Source: Chitinophagaceae bacterium (GTDB lineage: Bacteria; Bacteroidota; Bacteroidia; Chitinophagales; Chitinophagaceae). Taken from it: DNA of 64,000 nt. A program made the translations under genes and the position numbers. Shown here piece after piece: positions 38,217-46,947 of the stretch. The notes under the pieces were generated by a model. It was not told the origin of the DNA. It did not search any database and saw only the letters and a program-made list of their open reading frames with translations. The DNA lies in NCBI GenBank assembly GCA_023957125.1, contig JAMLHL010000008.1, positions 62,001 through 126,000 of the forward strand, read 5' to 3'. The first letter of the stretch is position 1. Every line of letters starts with the position of its first letter.

Positions 38217-38531
38217 ATGAAAACGTACACTTTAGACGAAGTTCAAGATAAGGTAATTGGCAAAAAAGGCACGCCAAACAGAGACAAATTTGAATATGAA
38301 CTTCAAATGGATTTAATTGGAAAAGCCATTAAAGAAAGCCGCCAAAAAAGACACTTAACACAGGAGGAATTAGGGAAGTTAGTTGGCGTTCAAAAAGCGC
38401 AAATCTCAAGACTTGAAAGTAATGCAAGCAATGTAACTATTGACACTTTAATGAAAGTATTTACTGCATTGAAAGCTAAAGTAAAATTGCAAATTGACTT
38501 ACCAAATGCAAAGTTTAATGTGGCAAGATAA
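38217..38531 (+). CDS. higA: XRE-family antitoxin, HigA type
   Basis: This 104-residue DNA-binding protein has a helix-turn-helix at about 38-92: AIKESRQKRHLTQEELGKLVGVQKAQISRLESNASNVTIDTLMKVF. Following a HigB-like toxin by 3 bases, it is the cognate antitoxin, should neutralise the toxin by binding, and should repress the pair through the inverted repeat at 37814-37837. The N-terminal 35 residues (TLDEVQDKVIGKKGTPNRDKFEYEL) are the usual extension in this subgroup. Confidence 0.9.
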   Translation: MKTYTLDEVQDKVIGKKGTPNRDKFEYELQMDLIGKAIKESRQKRHLTQEELGKLVGVQKAQISRLESNASNVTIDTLMKVFTALKAKVKLQIDLPNAKFNVAR

Positions 38532-38537
38532 AACCAC

Positions 38538-38745
38538 AGCTAACAGGCAGGTTGGCAAAAATGCGGGCAGACGGAAAACGTTCGTCAACTTTTGGCGCTT
38601 TGTTTTGGCTTTTGTTCCGGCTGACGGAATGCAATCGGCAAAAATCTATTACTTGTGCTTTAAATAAATAATCAACTTCGGTAGCCGGGCGGGACAGAAC
38701 GCTATTATCCGCACTTCGCCAACCTGTACCGTTACCGGCAAGCAG
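38538..38745. repeat. ~200-bp imperfect palindrome between TA genes
   Basis: The left arm GCTAACAGGCAGGTTGGC (from about 38539) and its neighbour AAAAATGCGGGC are matched, inverted, by GCGCACTTCGCCAACCTGTACCGTTACC-like sequence at about 38702-38744. The centre contains TTTTGGCTTTTGTTCCGGC, a motif that reappears in shortened form in the two other spacers of this island (39289-39332 and 39929-39970). No gene is visible in 38532-38798. Confidence 0.55.
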
Positions 38746-38798
38746 AGTACAACAGCCATTAGGTTCAGTCAGACAAATATTTTAACTTTGACCTAATT

Positions 38799-39038
38799 AT
38801 GCCGACAATCAATGCCATATTAAGAGAACTGAAAAATGTTCCGGTTGACAAACTGGAAGACCTGTATTCTATTATCCATTCCTTTCGGACTAATACAAAG
38901 AAGGCTGAAAAAGGAAACAGGGAAATTCTTTCTTTCGCCGGCTCTTTTCGCGACCTTTCAAAAAATGATTAAAACGATTTTGTGCAACACACAAAGCAGA
39001 CACGGGAAAATCTTTTTGACCGCAATACAACTTTATGA
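38799..39038 (+). pseudogene. VapB-like antitoxin with a nonsense codon
   Basis: The frame starting MPTINAILRELKNV reads 57 residues to SKND and then meets TAA at 38970. It continues in the same frame as NDFVQHTKQTRENLFDRNTTL to a TGA at 39036 that overlaps the next ATG (ATGA at 39035). The restored 79-residue protein has the length, the C-terminal LFDRN ending and the toxin overlap expected of Bacteroidota VapB-type antitoxins paired with PIN toxins. A single base change in codon 58 explains the stop. A 57-residue truncated product could still be made (38799-38972). Confidence 0.7.
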
Positions 39039-39261
39039 AACCTGCGCTTGTTGACACTGACATACTTTCGGAATTTTTACGCGGGACAGAAATTGTGGTT
39101 GACAATGCGAAAAAGTATTTAAAAAGTTACGACTCAATTAATTTCAGCATTGTAACCTACTATGAGAAGCCTACGAAAAACTGCTTGAATTTGAAAAACA
39201 AAAGAATAGCGACCTTGTTATTATTCAAGACAACAAAATTGTAAAGATAAAACCTGAATAA
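39035..39261 (+). pseudogene. truncated VapC-like PIN toxin
   Basis: The reading frame opens MKPALVDTDILSEFLRG, carrying the first PIN-domain Asp and a conserved Glu-containing stretch, and continues to NFSIVTYYE. After that the family match stops at about residue 45. Switching frame at about 39164 gives EAYEKLLEFEKQKNSDLVII to a TAA at 39259, the tail of an unrelated protein. A PIN toxin is normally about 130 residues with three or four acidic ligands, so the active site is incomplete and the toxin should be dead. Confidence 0.65.
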
Positions 39262-39288
39262 TAGCACAATCGCCCAACATTGGTGGGG

Positions 39289-39332
39289 CGACAAATATAT
39301 TCTTGGCTTTTAGTTCGCTATGCAGCTTTTGT
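39289..39332 (+). repeat. spacer repeat, copy 1 (before the glycosylase gene)
   Basis: CGACAAATATATTCTTGG, a T-rich centre, then TTCGCTATGCAGCTTTTGT. It aligns over about 44 bases with 39929-39970, so the pyrimidine-dimer glycosylase gene is flanked by direct repeats. Just upstream is GCCCAACATTGGTGGGGC. Confidence 0.5.
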
Positions 39333-39417
39333 CTTGGCTAAAATTCTTTCGGCTCATTCATGCGGTTGGTTTTTTTCTGGTATTTGCTGTGTATTTTATT
39401 TTCAAAAAACAGGAAGA

Positions 39418-39846
39418 ATGAGACTTTGGTCGCTGCATCCTAAATATTTAGATACAAAAGGGCTTATTGCATTGTGGCGTGAGACACTGCTTGCTAAACA
39501 TGTGCTTGAAGGTAAAACAAAGGGCTATCGCAATCATCCTCAACTTGATCGTTTTAAACAGACTGACAAACCAATTGACAGCATCAACCAGTATTTAGCG
39601 ACTATTTATAAGGAAGCGTTGACGAGGAACTACAATTTTGACAAAGAAAAAATTGATTGGGATTTTGAACCATCTATTATGTGCGTAACGACCGGACAAA
39701 TCAAATATGAAACCGGACATTTACTCAATAAACTTAAAATCCGAGACAAAGAAAAATTTGACAAATTAAGTAAACTCAAAACGGTGAAGCCGCATCCTAT
39801 TTTCAAAATAATTAAAGGTGACATTGAGAATTGGGAAGTAATTTAA
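39418..39846 (+). CDS. pyrimidine dimer DNA glycosylase-like protein (PF03013)
   Basis: The ATG at 39418, preceded by AGGAAG, opens a 142-residue protein starting MRLWSLHPKYLDTKGLIALW. The family hallmarks are LLAKHVLEGKTKGYRNHPQL, RFKQT, then IKYETGHLLNKLKIRD and a short C-terminus with HPIFKIIKGDIENWE. PF03013 proteins are annotated as endonuclease V/pyrimidine-dimer glycosylases on distant similarity to phage T4 DenV; the activity of bacterial members is largely inferred. A longer start at 39280 would add hydrophobic residues encoded by the spacer repeat and is rejected. It is a lone gene in the accessory island. Confidence 0.8.
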   Translation: MRLWSLHPKYLDTKGLIALWRETLLAKHVLEGKTKGYRNHPQLDRFKQTDKPIDSINQYLATIYKEALTRNYNFDKEKIDWDFEPSIMCVTTGQIKYETGHLLNKLKIRDKEKFDKLSKLKTVKPHPIFKIIKGDIENWEVI

Positions 39847-39928
39847 GGAGTTTTTTGTTTTTGCAAGCATCAAAAAAAACACCGGGACAAATACATTGCC
39901 TGTAACATTGGCATGACAATAGCCCGGA

Positions 39929-39970
39929 CGACGAATATATACTGGTTTTTTGGTCGCTGCCAGCTTTTGT
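39929..39970 (+). repeat. spacer repeat, copy 2 (after the glycosylase gene)
   Basis: CGACGAATATATACTGG, a T-rich centre, then GGTCGCTGCCAGCTTTTGT. It matches 39289-39332. ACATTGCC and ACATTGGC lie just before it, as ACATTGG does in copy 1. The 39847-40132 gap otherwise holds only the terminator at 40082. Confidence 0.5.
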
Positions 39971-40081
39971 TCCATGCGTTAAAAAGTAAGACTCGTTGTT
40001 TAATCGGCTTTTTATAGGCCCTTGTTTAGCAAGAACATCAACGGGCAGCAGGAAGTTGGAACCGATAGGACTGAGGAAAGT

Positions 40082-40119
40082 AAAAAAAGCCGCCCCAACA
40101 GGTTGGGGCGGCTTTTTTT
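40082..40119. terminator. strong bidirectional terminator
   Basis: A run of A7, GCCGCCCCAAC, 2 bases, GTTGGGGCGGC and T7 make a perfect 18-bp inverted repeat that works on both strands. It ends the SusD-like gene on the minus strand and could end transcripts from the accessory island on the plus strand. Confidence 0.9.
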
Positions 40120-40132
40120 ATACAGGATCAGT

Positions 40133-41617
40133 TTATTTCAACCACCAGGGTTGTGAACTGATTTTATCATTCCCGTCTCCAAACTGATTTTTTATAGCAG
40201 CCGAGACGTTTTCGGTGTTATAGTTATATTCCGCCTGCGGGTACATCCAGCGGTAGGGAATGTTCACTCCTGCCGGTCGTCTGAACGAGGGATACCCCGT
40301 TCTCAAATGATCGAAAAAGGGCCACCAGGGCGACTGCAGGAAGGAGCGCAAATAGCGCTGCATGACGATCTTCTCTATTTTCTCTTCGTCCGTTGCAGAA
40401 GCTCCTAAATCGTTGATGGGTTTGGCTAAATAGGCGGAGGCAATGGCCGGGGTCAGGTAGCTGCCATATCCTTTAGCATAGGTTTCATAAAATTTGAAGG
40501 AGGCCTTAACGCCTTCATTATAATGGAGTACAGCGTCTCCGGCTACCCATCCCCTTACAATTCCTTCTGCAATAATTAATTCCTGCTCGGTATAACCAAT
40601 AAAGATCACAGGTTCATTGGTGGGGTCTTTGTGAAACCGGTTGTTTACCTTGGAGGTTTTACCATTGGCGGCTTTAGTATTTACTTCAGCATAAGGCGCT
40701 GCGGGGTCGCCCCCTTCATAAGCTGCAAAATTATCAGTCGCAAGACCGGCGTCTTCAGCATTTTTTGTAAGCGTACAAAAAGTAAACAAACGCGGATCCT
40801 GCCTGTCCTGCAACCGGCGGATAAACGTAGAGTCCATGTACATCCCCGAGCCGTAGCCGCTGGAGTTGAACTCCGGGTAGCGGTTGCCTTCCTGATCAAG
40901 GAAAACAAGCTGGGCATCGTCACTCATGCTCTGGAAAAGGGGTTGGTTGTTTACAATTTCTGCGAAAGCCGATTTGATATTTAAATCTGCATCTCCTTCC
41001 TTTTTAGACAGCATCATCAACACTTTAAGGCGAAAGGCATTGATGGTCTTGCGCCATTTCGTTACATCCCCTTTGTGGATAATATCTCCGGCGATGATGG
41101 TGTTTTCAGACGCCAGCAGATCATTGGCTTCTTTTAATTCAGCGAGTATTCCTTTAAATACATCCTTTTGCGTGTCGTAAACGGGAGGCGTATAAGTTTC
41201 CTGCGTCTCTCCCTGCAAGGACTGCGAGTAGGGCACATCTCCGAAAGTTAAGGTAAGTTTCAAAAAGTAAAAAGCCCGGAAAAATTTTCCCAATGCCAGG
41301 TAGGCATTGCTGTTAATACGGGTGGCTTCTTCCATCATTTTGGTAACGTCCCGCAATTCGGAATAGGGTCCGAAACCTGCGCGGTCCCATTTATAATACT
41401 GGTTGCTGCTTTCTCCGTCTGTTTGCACCAGCATTTTTTGCGCATACAACGGGCCGGTGCCGATGTCGTAACGAAAAGCGTCCCATTCAATCTGAGTTAA
41501 TTGCAACTGAGGATGGGTTTCCTTAACTTTATTGGGGTCTGTATTGATATCCGCTAATTTTCTACAGGAAACCAGTCCTGCAAAAATGGCGAAATATATA
41601 ATCAAGATCTTTTTCAT
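40133..41617 (-). CDS. SusD-like nutrient-binding outer-membrane lipoprotein (SusD-like_2 type)
   Basis: This 494-residue surface lipoprotein has signal MKKILIIYFAIFAGLVSC, with Cys18 as the lipidation site. Conserved blocks of the SusD/RagB family that lacks a starch-type SusE/F are present: DINTDPNKVKETHPQLQLTQ, YALGKFFRAFYFLKL-like YLALGKFFRAFYF, the VPYSQSLQG segment, IVMQRYLRSFLQSPWWPF and FRRPAGVNIPYRWMYP. It forms the lid that captures glycan or peptide and feeds the SusC-like porin. The ATG at 41617 is used; a longer frame would add ten residues ahead of the signal. It lies 77 bases downstream of susC. Confidence 0.92.
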   Translation of the reverse strand: MKKILIIYFAIFAGLVSCRKLADINTDPNKVKETHPQLQLTQIEWDAFRYDIGTGPLYAQKMLVQTDGESSNQYYKWDRAGFGPYSELRDVTKMMEEATRINSNAYLALGKFFRAFYFLKLTLTFGDVPYSQSLQGETQETYTPPVYDTQKDVFKGILAELKEANDLLASENTIIAGDIIHKGDVTKWRKTINAFRLKVLMMLSKKEGDADLNIKSAFAEIVNNQPLFQSMSDDAQLVFLDQEGNRYPEFNSSGYGSGMYMDSTFIRRLQDRQDPRLFTFCTLTKNAEDAGLATDNFAAYEGGDPAAPYAEVNTKAANGKTSKVNNRFHKDPTNEPVIFIGYTEQELIIAEGIVRGWVAGDAVLHYNEGVKASFKFYETYAKGYGSYLTPAIASAYLAKPINDLGASATDEEKIEKIVMQRYLRSFLQSPWWPFFDHLRTGYPSFRRPAGVNIPYRWMYPQAEYNYNTENVSAAIKNQFGDGNDKISSQPWWLK

Positions 41618-41694
41618 TCGTATAATTTTTATGTTTTCAATGATCACCTGTCAGATATTCTGTTTTAAAACTTTCTTTTTTCAGTTTTTAATCG

Positions 41695-44600
41695 TTAAAG
41701 CTTGAAAGTAACAGAAAGTCCCAGGTATCTTGGCGCGGGATCTCCATAACCGCCGTCATTGCCGGTAGTATAATCCGGATCCACGAGCGGGATTTTCTTC
41801 CACATCAACAGGTTATAGCCAAAAACCTGAACATACAAACCCTGGAGCTTGTTGCCGAGGTTAACTACGTTCCCTAATTCATAGCCAACAGCCAGTCTTC
41901 TCAGTTTGAAGAAAGAACGATCGAAAGTGTTGGCAAATTCTTTGTCGTCGCTCTCCAGTACTCTTGCTCTGTACGGATAGTTCTGACTCCAGGTTTGCCA
42001 GCTGACAGCGGAAGTGTTAGTCGTATATTTCCGGGTATCGGAAATAACATTGCCCAAAACATCCCGGGTTAATTCACCTTCGGTTACGATCACACCATTG
42101 GGTACATACACAGGGTGCCCGGCGGTATATTCTGCTTCACGGAAGGTTAAGGAATTCGGATGTCTTCCACCCCACCACATCTTTTCTATAGTAGTGGAAT
42201 TTATAATACCTCCCCAAACCCCGTCAATATCTAATCCAATATCAAACCCTTTGAAATTGAACTTGTTCAGGAAGCCTAATCTCCAGTTGGGATCCAGATG
42301 ACCAAAATTACGGGGATAAGGATCATAGGTGGGGAGGAGGTTCGCTCCTAAGATCAACTGTCCGTCTGCGCTTCTCAGCCAGTTGGTTGCATAATAACTA
42401 TCGGTTCTCTCATTCAGTTTCAGGTTGCCGTAAGTTTGCTGGTCGCCGTATATTTTGGTGATCCGTTTTACATAGCTCGACCAGTTGGCCGCAATATTCC
42501 AACTGAAGTTTTTGTTTTTGATCGCTCTGAATTCAGCCACTACTTCAAACCCATTGGTGGTATATACGTTGCCATTTACTTTGCGACTGGTAAATCCGGA
42601 CGATTCAGAGATCGGCAGGTCAATGATCTGGTTTTCATCAATGATATTATAATAAGTCAGATCAAGAGTCAGCCTGTCGTTGAACAGCCCGGTGGATAAA
42701 CCTGCTTCGTAAGAAGAGGATTTTTCGGGTAGAATATCCGGATTCACGATTCCTGCCGGATAGTACACGGAAGGAGTGGAACCGTAAGTGATCCCTTTGT
42801 TATAGGTGGAGTAGATACTGTAGGGCGCCAAATCGCTGGATACCTGGGCCCAGGAACCATATAACTTAAGGTATCCCACAAAATCGGGCATTTTCACGTA
42901 TTCCGATACCATGGTACTCATGGATACGGAAGGATAAAAGTAAGAGTTGTGATTCAATGGCAGGGTAGAAGACCAGTCATTACGGGCTGTAAAGCTGAGG
43001 AACACTGCATTGTACAAGTCCAGGTTGGCCGCGCCATAAACGCTTCGTATAGACTTTTCCACCAGGTTATTGGAAGCCTGAACGGGTCCCTGGGTGTTGT
43101 TTAAACTATAAACGCCTGGTACGATCAACCCATCGGATGATTCATATTCCTGCCGGTATGTTCTGCTATACAAAGAGGTTCCCGCATTGACGCCAAACTG
43201 TATGTTTTCGGTAATATCTTTGGCGTAGGTCAATAATGCATCTGCATCTATATTCATTACGCCGGTGTTCCACATTTTGTAATCCCCGTTTCGGGAATCT
43301 CCATAGTTCATATAGGATTTGGGACTCTTCAGGGTTTCAAAATTGCTGAGGTTTCTGCCGTTGCCGCGTACCTGGAAAATAAGATCATTGGTGATCCTCC
43401 AGTTGGCTTTAACCTGCATGTCCACAACATCCCTGTTCTGGAGCTGTTGTAACTCATAAGTGGCAAAATAAGGGTTGTTATACCAGGCATAATTATAGTT
43501 AGCCTGACGATATCCTTCCTGTCCGGGCACCCACATGTGATCCCGGAGGTCCCTGCCATTCACGTCATCGCTCATCCAGATCAGGATGGTGTACATGTGG
43601 TTTGCAGGACTGTATCCATATCGGGGATAGTTGGGTGAATACACTTTATTGTAAGAAAGGGAGGCGTCAATTGTGAAATTTTTAGTGACGTCAAAGGAAG
43701 AGTTGAAATTAAAACTTCCGGTATTCAATGAAGTATTAGGAACCTGCCCGCGCTGATACGCGTATTTTCCTGAGGCGTAGTAACGGGCTTTGTCTCCTCT
43801 GTAGGCAACGGAAAAAGTATTCGTGCTTACCACTCCGGTTCTCATGAAATCTCCCAGATTATCATGATATACAAAGTCTGTGGGCACACGCTCGTACCTC
43901 GAGCGGTCGTCATATACGGTTCCTTTCACATCGCCATACCATTCAATGGTTTCTCCTGTTACTTTGTCCCGGATAGGGCTGTTCCATTGAGGTACTTTCA
44001 CGCCTGCATTGAGTTTCGGCCCCCAGGTCATATCGCCATCGGAAATCCCGCCATCGGCTCCATCCCAAAATTCGTACTGTCCGTTTGAACCACTGCCATA
44101 TTCACTCTGGGCCTTCGGGAATACCGTAAAGCCTGCAGTAATCATATTATTGGTGTTCACCTTTACCTCCAGTCCTTCTTTTTTTGCATTCTTCGTAGTG
44201 ATTAAAATAGCTCCGTTTTTACCTCTCGAACCATATAATGCGGAAGCCGCTATTCCTTTCAGGACGTTGATGTTCTCAATATCTTCTCCTGTAACATCGA
44301 AGAAGTCGGTTTCTACAGGAACACCGTCAATTACGATCAAAGGATTTTTACCTCTGAGGGTAAATGAGGGAGCCTGGAACATACCCGTTGGATTGGTAAC
44401 GGTAAGCCCGGCAACCTGTCCGGAAAGAGCTGACCCCAGGTTCATGGTCCTGGAATTGGCCAGTTGTTCTGTTTTTACCTCCTGGGTGGTAAAACCCAGC
44501 CTTTTCTTTTGCTGCTTAATACCGATTGCCGTAACTACTACTTCATCCAATTGCTGCGATCCCTGAACCAGGGAAACGGTTAAAATGGACCGTCCTCCCA

Positions 44601-44862
44601 ATTCCACTTCCTGGGTGGCAAAGCCTACAAAAGAAAACACAAGCGTAGCGTTTTGAGATGGAACGGAAATAGAGAATTTACCCTCCTGATCCGTCATTAC
44701 CGTATTAGACGTGTTCTTAACGGTTACGCTTACCCCGGGCAGATTGCCACCCTGCGGATCGGTTACCGTTCCGGATACTTTTTGCTGTGCCAGCAGCGTA
44801 AATGGCAAGCCCCATAGTGCAAGTACCAGTACCTGCATTCGCCAATTTTTGATCATGAGCAT
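41695..44862 (-). CDS. SusC-like TonB-dependent outer-membrane transporter
   Basis: This 1055-residue RagA/SusC-family protein has signal MQVLVLALWGLPFTLLA, a carboxypeptidase-D-regulatory-like domain (VSGTVTDPQGGNLPGVSVTV), the TonB-interacting LDEVVVTAIG segment and the plug (NPLIVIDGVPVETDFFDVTGEDIENINVLKGIAASALYG). The rest is the beta-barrel, ending in an aromatic-rich strand RYLGLSVTFKL. It imports the ligand captured by the SusD partner using proton-motive force through TonB. Two ATG codons six bases apart occur at the start. No glycoside hydrolase or sensor adjoins the pair, so the ligand is unknown. Confidence 0.95.
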   Translation of the reverse strand: MLMIKNWRMQVLVLALWGLPFTLLAQQKVSGTVTDPQGGNLPGVSVTVKNTSNTVMTDQEGKFSISVPSQNATLVFSFVGFATQEVELGGRSILTVSLVQGSQQLDEVVVTAIGIKQQKKRLGFTTQEVKTEQLANSRTMNLGSALSGQVAGLTVTNPTGMFQAPSFTLRGKNPLIVIDGVPVETDFFDVTGEDIENINVLKGIAASALYGSRGKNGAILITTKNAKKEGLEVKVNTNNMITAGFTVFPKAQSEYGSGSNGQYEFWDGADGGISDGDMTWGPKLNAGVKVPQWNSPIRDKVTGETIEWYGDVKGTVYDDRSRYERVPTDFVYHDNLGDFMRTGVVSTNTFSVAYRGDKARYYASGKYAYQRGQVPNTSLNTGSFNFNSSFDVTKNFTIDASLSYNKVYSPNYPRYGYSPANHMYTILIWMSDDVNGRDLRDHMWVPGQEGYRQANYNYAWYNNPYFATYELQQLQNRDVVDMQVKANWRITNDLIFQVRGNGRNLSNFETLKSPKSYMNYGDSRNGDYKMWNTGVMNIDADALLTYAKDITENIQFGVNAGTSLYSRTYRQEYESSDGLIVPGVYSLNNTQGPVQASNNLVEKSIRSVYGAANLDLYNAVFLSFTARNDWSSTLPLNHNSYFYPSVSMSTMVSEYVKMPDFVGYLKLYGSWAQVSSDLAPYSIYSTYNKGITYGSTPSVYYPAGIVNPDILPEKSSSYEAGLSTGLFNDRLTLDLTYYNIIDENQIIDLPISESSGFTSRKVNGNVYTTNGFEVVAEFRAIKNKNFSWNIAANWSSYVKRITKIYGDQQTYGNLKLNERTDSYYATNWLRSADGQLILGANLLPTYDPYPRNFGHLDPNWRLGFLNKFNFKGFDIGLDIDGVWGGIINSTTIEKMWWGGRHPNSLTFREAEYTAGHPVYVPNGVIVTEGELTRDVLGNVISDTRKYTTNTSAVSWQTWSQNYPYRARVLESDDKEFANTFDRSFFKLRRLAVGYELGNVVNLGNKLQGLYVQVFGYNLLMWKKIPLVDPDYTTGNDGGYGDPAPRYLGLSVTFKL

Positions 44863-45274
44863 GATTTTTTGGATTTTTGAAATTTAAAAGGTTGAAATAA
44901 AAAATTTGTTCATATTGTGTAAAAGCGTTCAAGATATTTATTAGTTTAGAGAAAATAAAAAAAATCGAATCTTTTTTATTCACTTTTTATGATCATGTAA
45001 GTAATTTATTGGTATCCTGTATCTTCAATTCTGTTAGCATGCCGTCTGATTTTTAAAAAGTTTACAAATAGTAAAATTGTTTTTTATTATAGACCCGCCG
45101 GCATTTACCCTCTGTAGCGCTCCTTTCTTGTGCAATACCACCGGATTTTTATCGTTAATACAACAGAACCCCGTTTTGAAAACGATCATCCTTTTACTCC
45201 GTACCCTGCATTGAAAACTTTCATTTAAGAACCTGATCCGGCCCTGTTATTCTTAACCATTAAAAACAGTGTCT

Positions 45275-45379
45275 ATGAAAAAGTTAATTACTATGCAGGA
45301 CCCTGAAGTTGCACAGGTATATTTAATTGCCTGGGCCTTTTTTTCCACTATGACCGTGTTTGCGCTATTATTTGTTTAA
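45275..45379 (+). CDS. possible 34-residue membrane microprotein
   Basis: An ATG at 45275 opens 34 codons to a TAA at 45377. The product has a polar start (MKKLITMQDPEVAQ) and one hydrophobic segment (YLIAWAFFSTMTVFALLFV). I know no family. It is offered because the composition is protein-like and it lies between the SusC start and a MITE-like element. The preceding 44863-45274 (the SusC leader) shows no other feature I can support. Confidence 0.3.
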   Translation: MKKLITMQDPEVAQVYLIAWAFFSTMTVFALLFV

Positions 45380-45401
45380 AGCCCCGAATGTCTGGAACTT
45401 T

Positions 45402-45532
45402 AAAGAGGTTGTATCCAAAGTTTATTTGCCACGAAAACGCCAGAGCATAGGGTTTCACCAGGTATTGACTTCGTGAATCTTAGCGTTCCTGTGCGGATTG
45501 AGTTTGCACCATTTTTTGGAAACGGCCTCTTT
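45402..45532. repeat. MITE-like inverted-repeat element
   Basis: AAAGAGGTTGTATCCAAA (45402-45419) and TTTGGAAACGGCCTCTTT (45515-45532) are inverted with 15 of 18 matches. Inside lies a degraded stretch with CCACGAAAACGCC and AGCGTTCCTGTG, resembling the CACG/GCGCC-rich core of the 24 kb array. No transposase is present. Confidence 0.5.
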
Positions 45533-45720
45533 TTTATTGGTGTCGCCTGATAAGAGCCATAGCATCAACACCCGGAATAATAAAAAATCGTTTTGTTTTT
45601 ATCCGCGGTAAATAATCTTTTAGTAATTTCCTTTTTTTGATGGTCTGTAATATATCCGTTAACAATGCCGTAGTTACAACGGTATGGGAACGTGCGGGAT
45701 TTATTCACCAATTTTTTATT

Positions 45721-46941
45721 ATGAAAACGAGCGTACGGGTTCAGTTGTCGTTTATGATGTTTCTTGAGTTTTTTGTTTGGGGGGCATGGTACAGCGCTAT
45801 TGCGGTATATATGTCGTTCAACGGGATGAAAAACCTGACGCATTGGCCGTTTACGGCAAACGCCATTGCAGCTATTGTGGCTCCATTTTTTGTGGGTCTT
45901 ATTGCCGACCGGTATTTCGCTACCCAGAAGGTATTGGGCGTTCTTCATCTGTTGGGCGCTTTTTTCATGTTTCTTACTCCCTCACTTTCCGGCAACCCGG
46001 TGGCGTTCATTCTGTCTTTATTGGCCTATAATATCTGTTATATGCCCACCATGAGCCTGGCCAATACCCTGGCCTTTCACCAAATGACGCACCAGGAAAA
46101 ACAGTTTCCGGCAATCCGGGTTTTTGGCACCATCGGCTGGATAGCAGCCGGACTCACTATAAGCTTTGTGCTGGCTTCGTTTGTTACCGGTGGCATACCC
46201 CCTGAGTCCACTTCGCTTCCTTTGTACCTTACTGCCGCCGGCAGCCTTTTATTGGGCCTGTATAGCTTTACGTTGCCGCATACCCCGCCGCCCGCCGCCG
46301 GTAAGAAAGTGAGCGCCCGAACGATTATCGGGGTGGATGCTTTTAAGAAACTGGGCAGCCGCTCTTTTTACGTTTTTCTGGCCAGTTCGCTGCTGATATG
46401 TATTCCGTTAGCCTTGTATTATAATTACACGCAATTGTTCCTTGAAAACGCCCGCTTTAAAAATATTGCGGCCACGCAAACCATCGGCCAAGCCTCCGAA
46501 ATGATCTTCATGTTATTGATGCCGCTATTCTTTAGAAGATTAGGGGTTAAATGGATGCTGGCAGTGGGCATGTTGGCCTGGGTAATTCGGTACAGCCTTT
46601 TTGCTATGGGCGCTCCGGACACTACTACCTGGATGATTTTAACGGGGATCGCGCTGCACGGCATTTGTTATGATTTCTTTTTTGTGACCGGACAGATTTA
46701 CATGGACAAGAAAGCAAGCGTTGAGATTCGCGCGCAGGCACAGGGATTGATCATCCTGGTGACCTATGGTATAGGCATGTTGATCGGGGCGCAGATTGCC
46801 GGAGTTTTGTATAATAGCTTCCTTAAAGACGAAGCCACTCTTTCATTGCAGCAATGGCAAGGCTTTTGGTGGATCCCGGCAGCCTTCGCCGCTTTTGTGT
46901 TGCTGTTTTTTGTAACTACATTCAAAGAAAAAATAAAATAA
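45721..46941 (+). CDS. MFS transporter, nucleoside:H+ symporter (NupG/XapB-like)
   Basis: This 406-residue inner-membrane transporter starts MKTSVRVQLSFMMFLEFFVWGAWYSAIAVY, the N-terminus of NupG/XapB-type nucleoside permeases, and has 12 predicted helices. APFFVGLIADRYFATQKVLG is the MFS loop between helices 2 and 3. Similar permeases in Bacteroidota often accompany Gfo/Idh/MocA oxidoreductases and probably move sugars or other polyols, so substrate assignment from name alone is unsafe. The ATG at 45721 starts right at the conserved N-terminus. It is followed by an oxidoreductase 6 bases later, a clear operon. Confidence 0.87.
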   Translation: MKTSVRVQLSFMMFLEFFVWGAWYSAIAVYMSFNGMKNLTHWPFTANAIAAIVAPFFVGLIADRYFATQKVLGVLHLLGAFFMFLTPSLSGNPVAFILSLLAYNICYMPTMSLANTLAFHQMTHQEKQFPAIRVFGTIGWIAAGLTISFVLASFVTGGIPPESTSLPLYLTAAGSLLLGLYSFTLPHTPPPAAGKKVSARTIIGVDAFKKLGSRSFYVFLASSLLICIPLALYYNYTQLFLENARFKNIAATQTIGQASEMIFMLLMPLFFRRLGVKWMLAVGMLAWVIRYSLFAMGAPDTTTWMILTGIALHGICYDFFFVTGQIYMDKKASVEIRAQAQGLIILVTYGIGMLIGAQIAGVLYNSFLKDEATLSLQQWQGFWWIPAAFAAFVLLFFVTTFKEKIK

Positions 46942-46947
46942 ATCATC

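Noticed and set aside
37869..40080. Classical chromosomal integron with attC sites
   Set aside because: The spacers are palindromic and related, but complete RYYYAAC and GTTRRRY core sites are not both seen and no integrase is present, so only a cassette-like layout is claimed.
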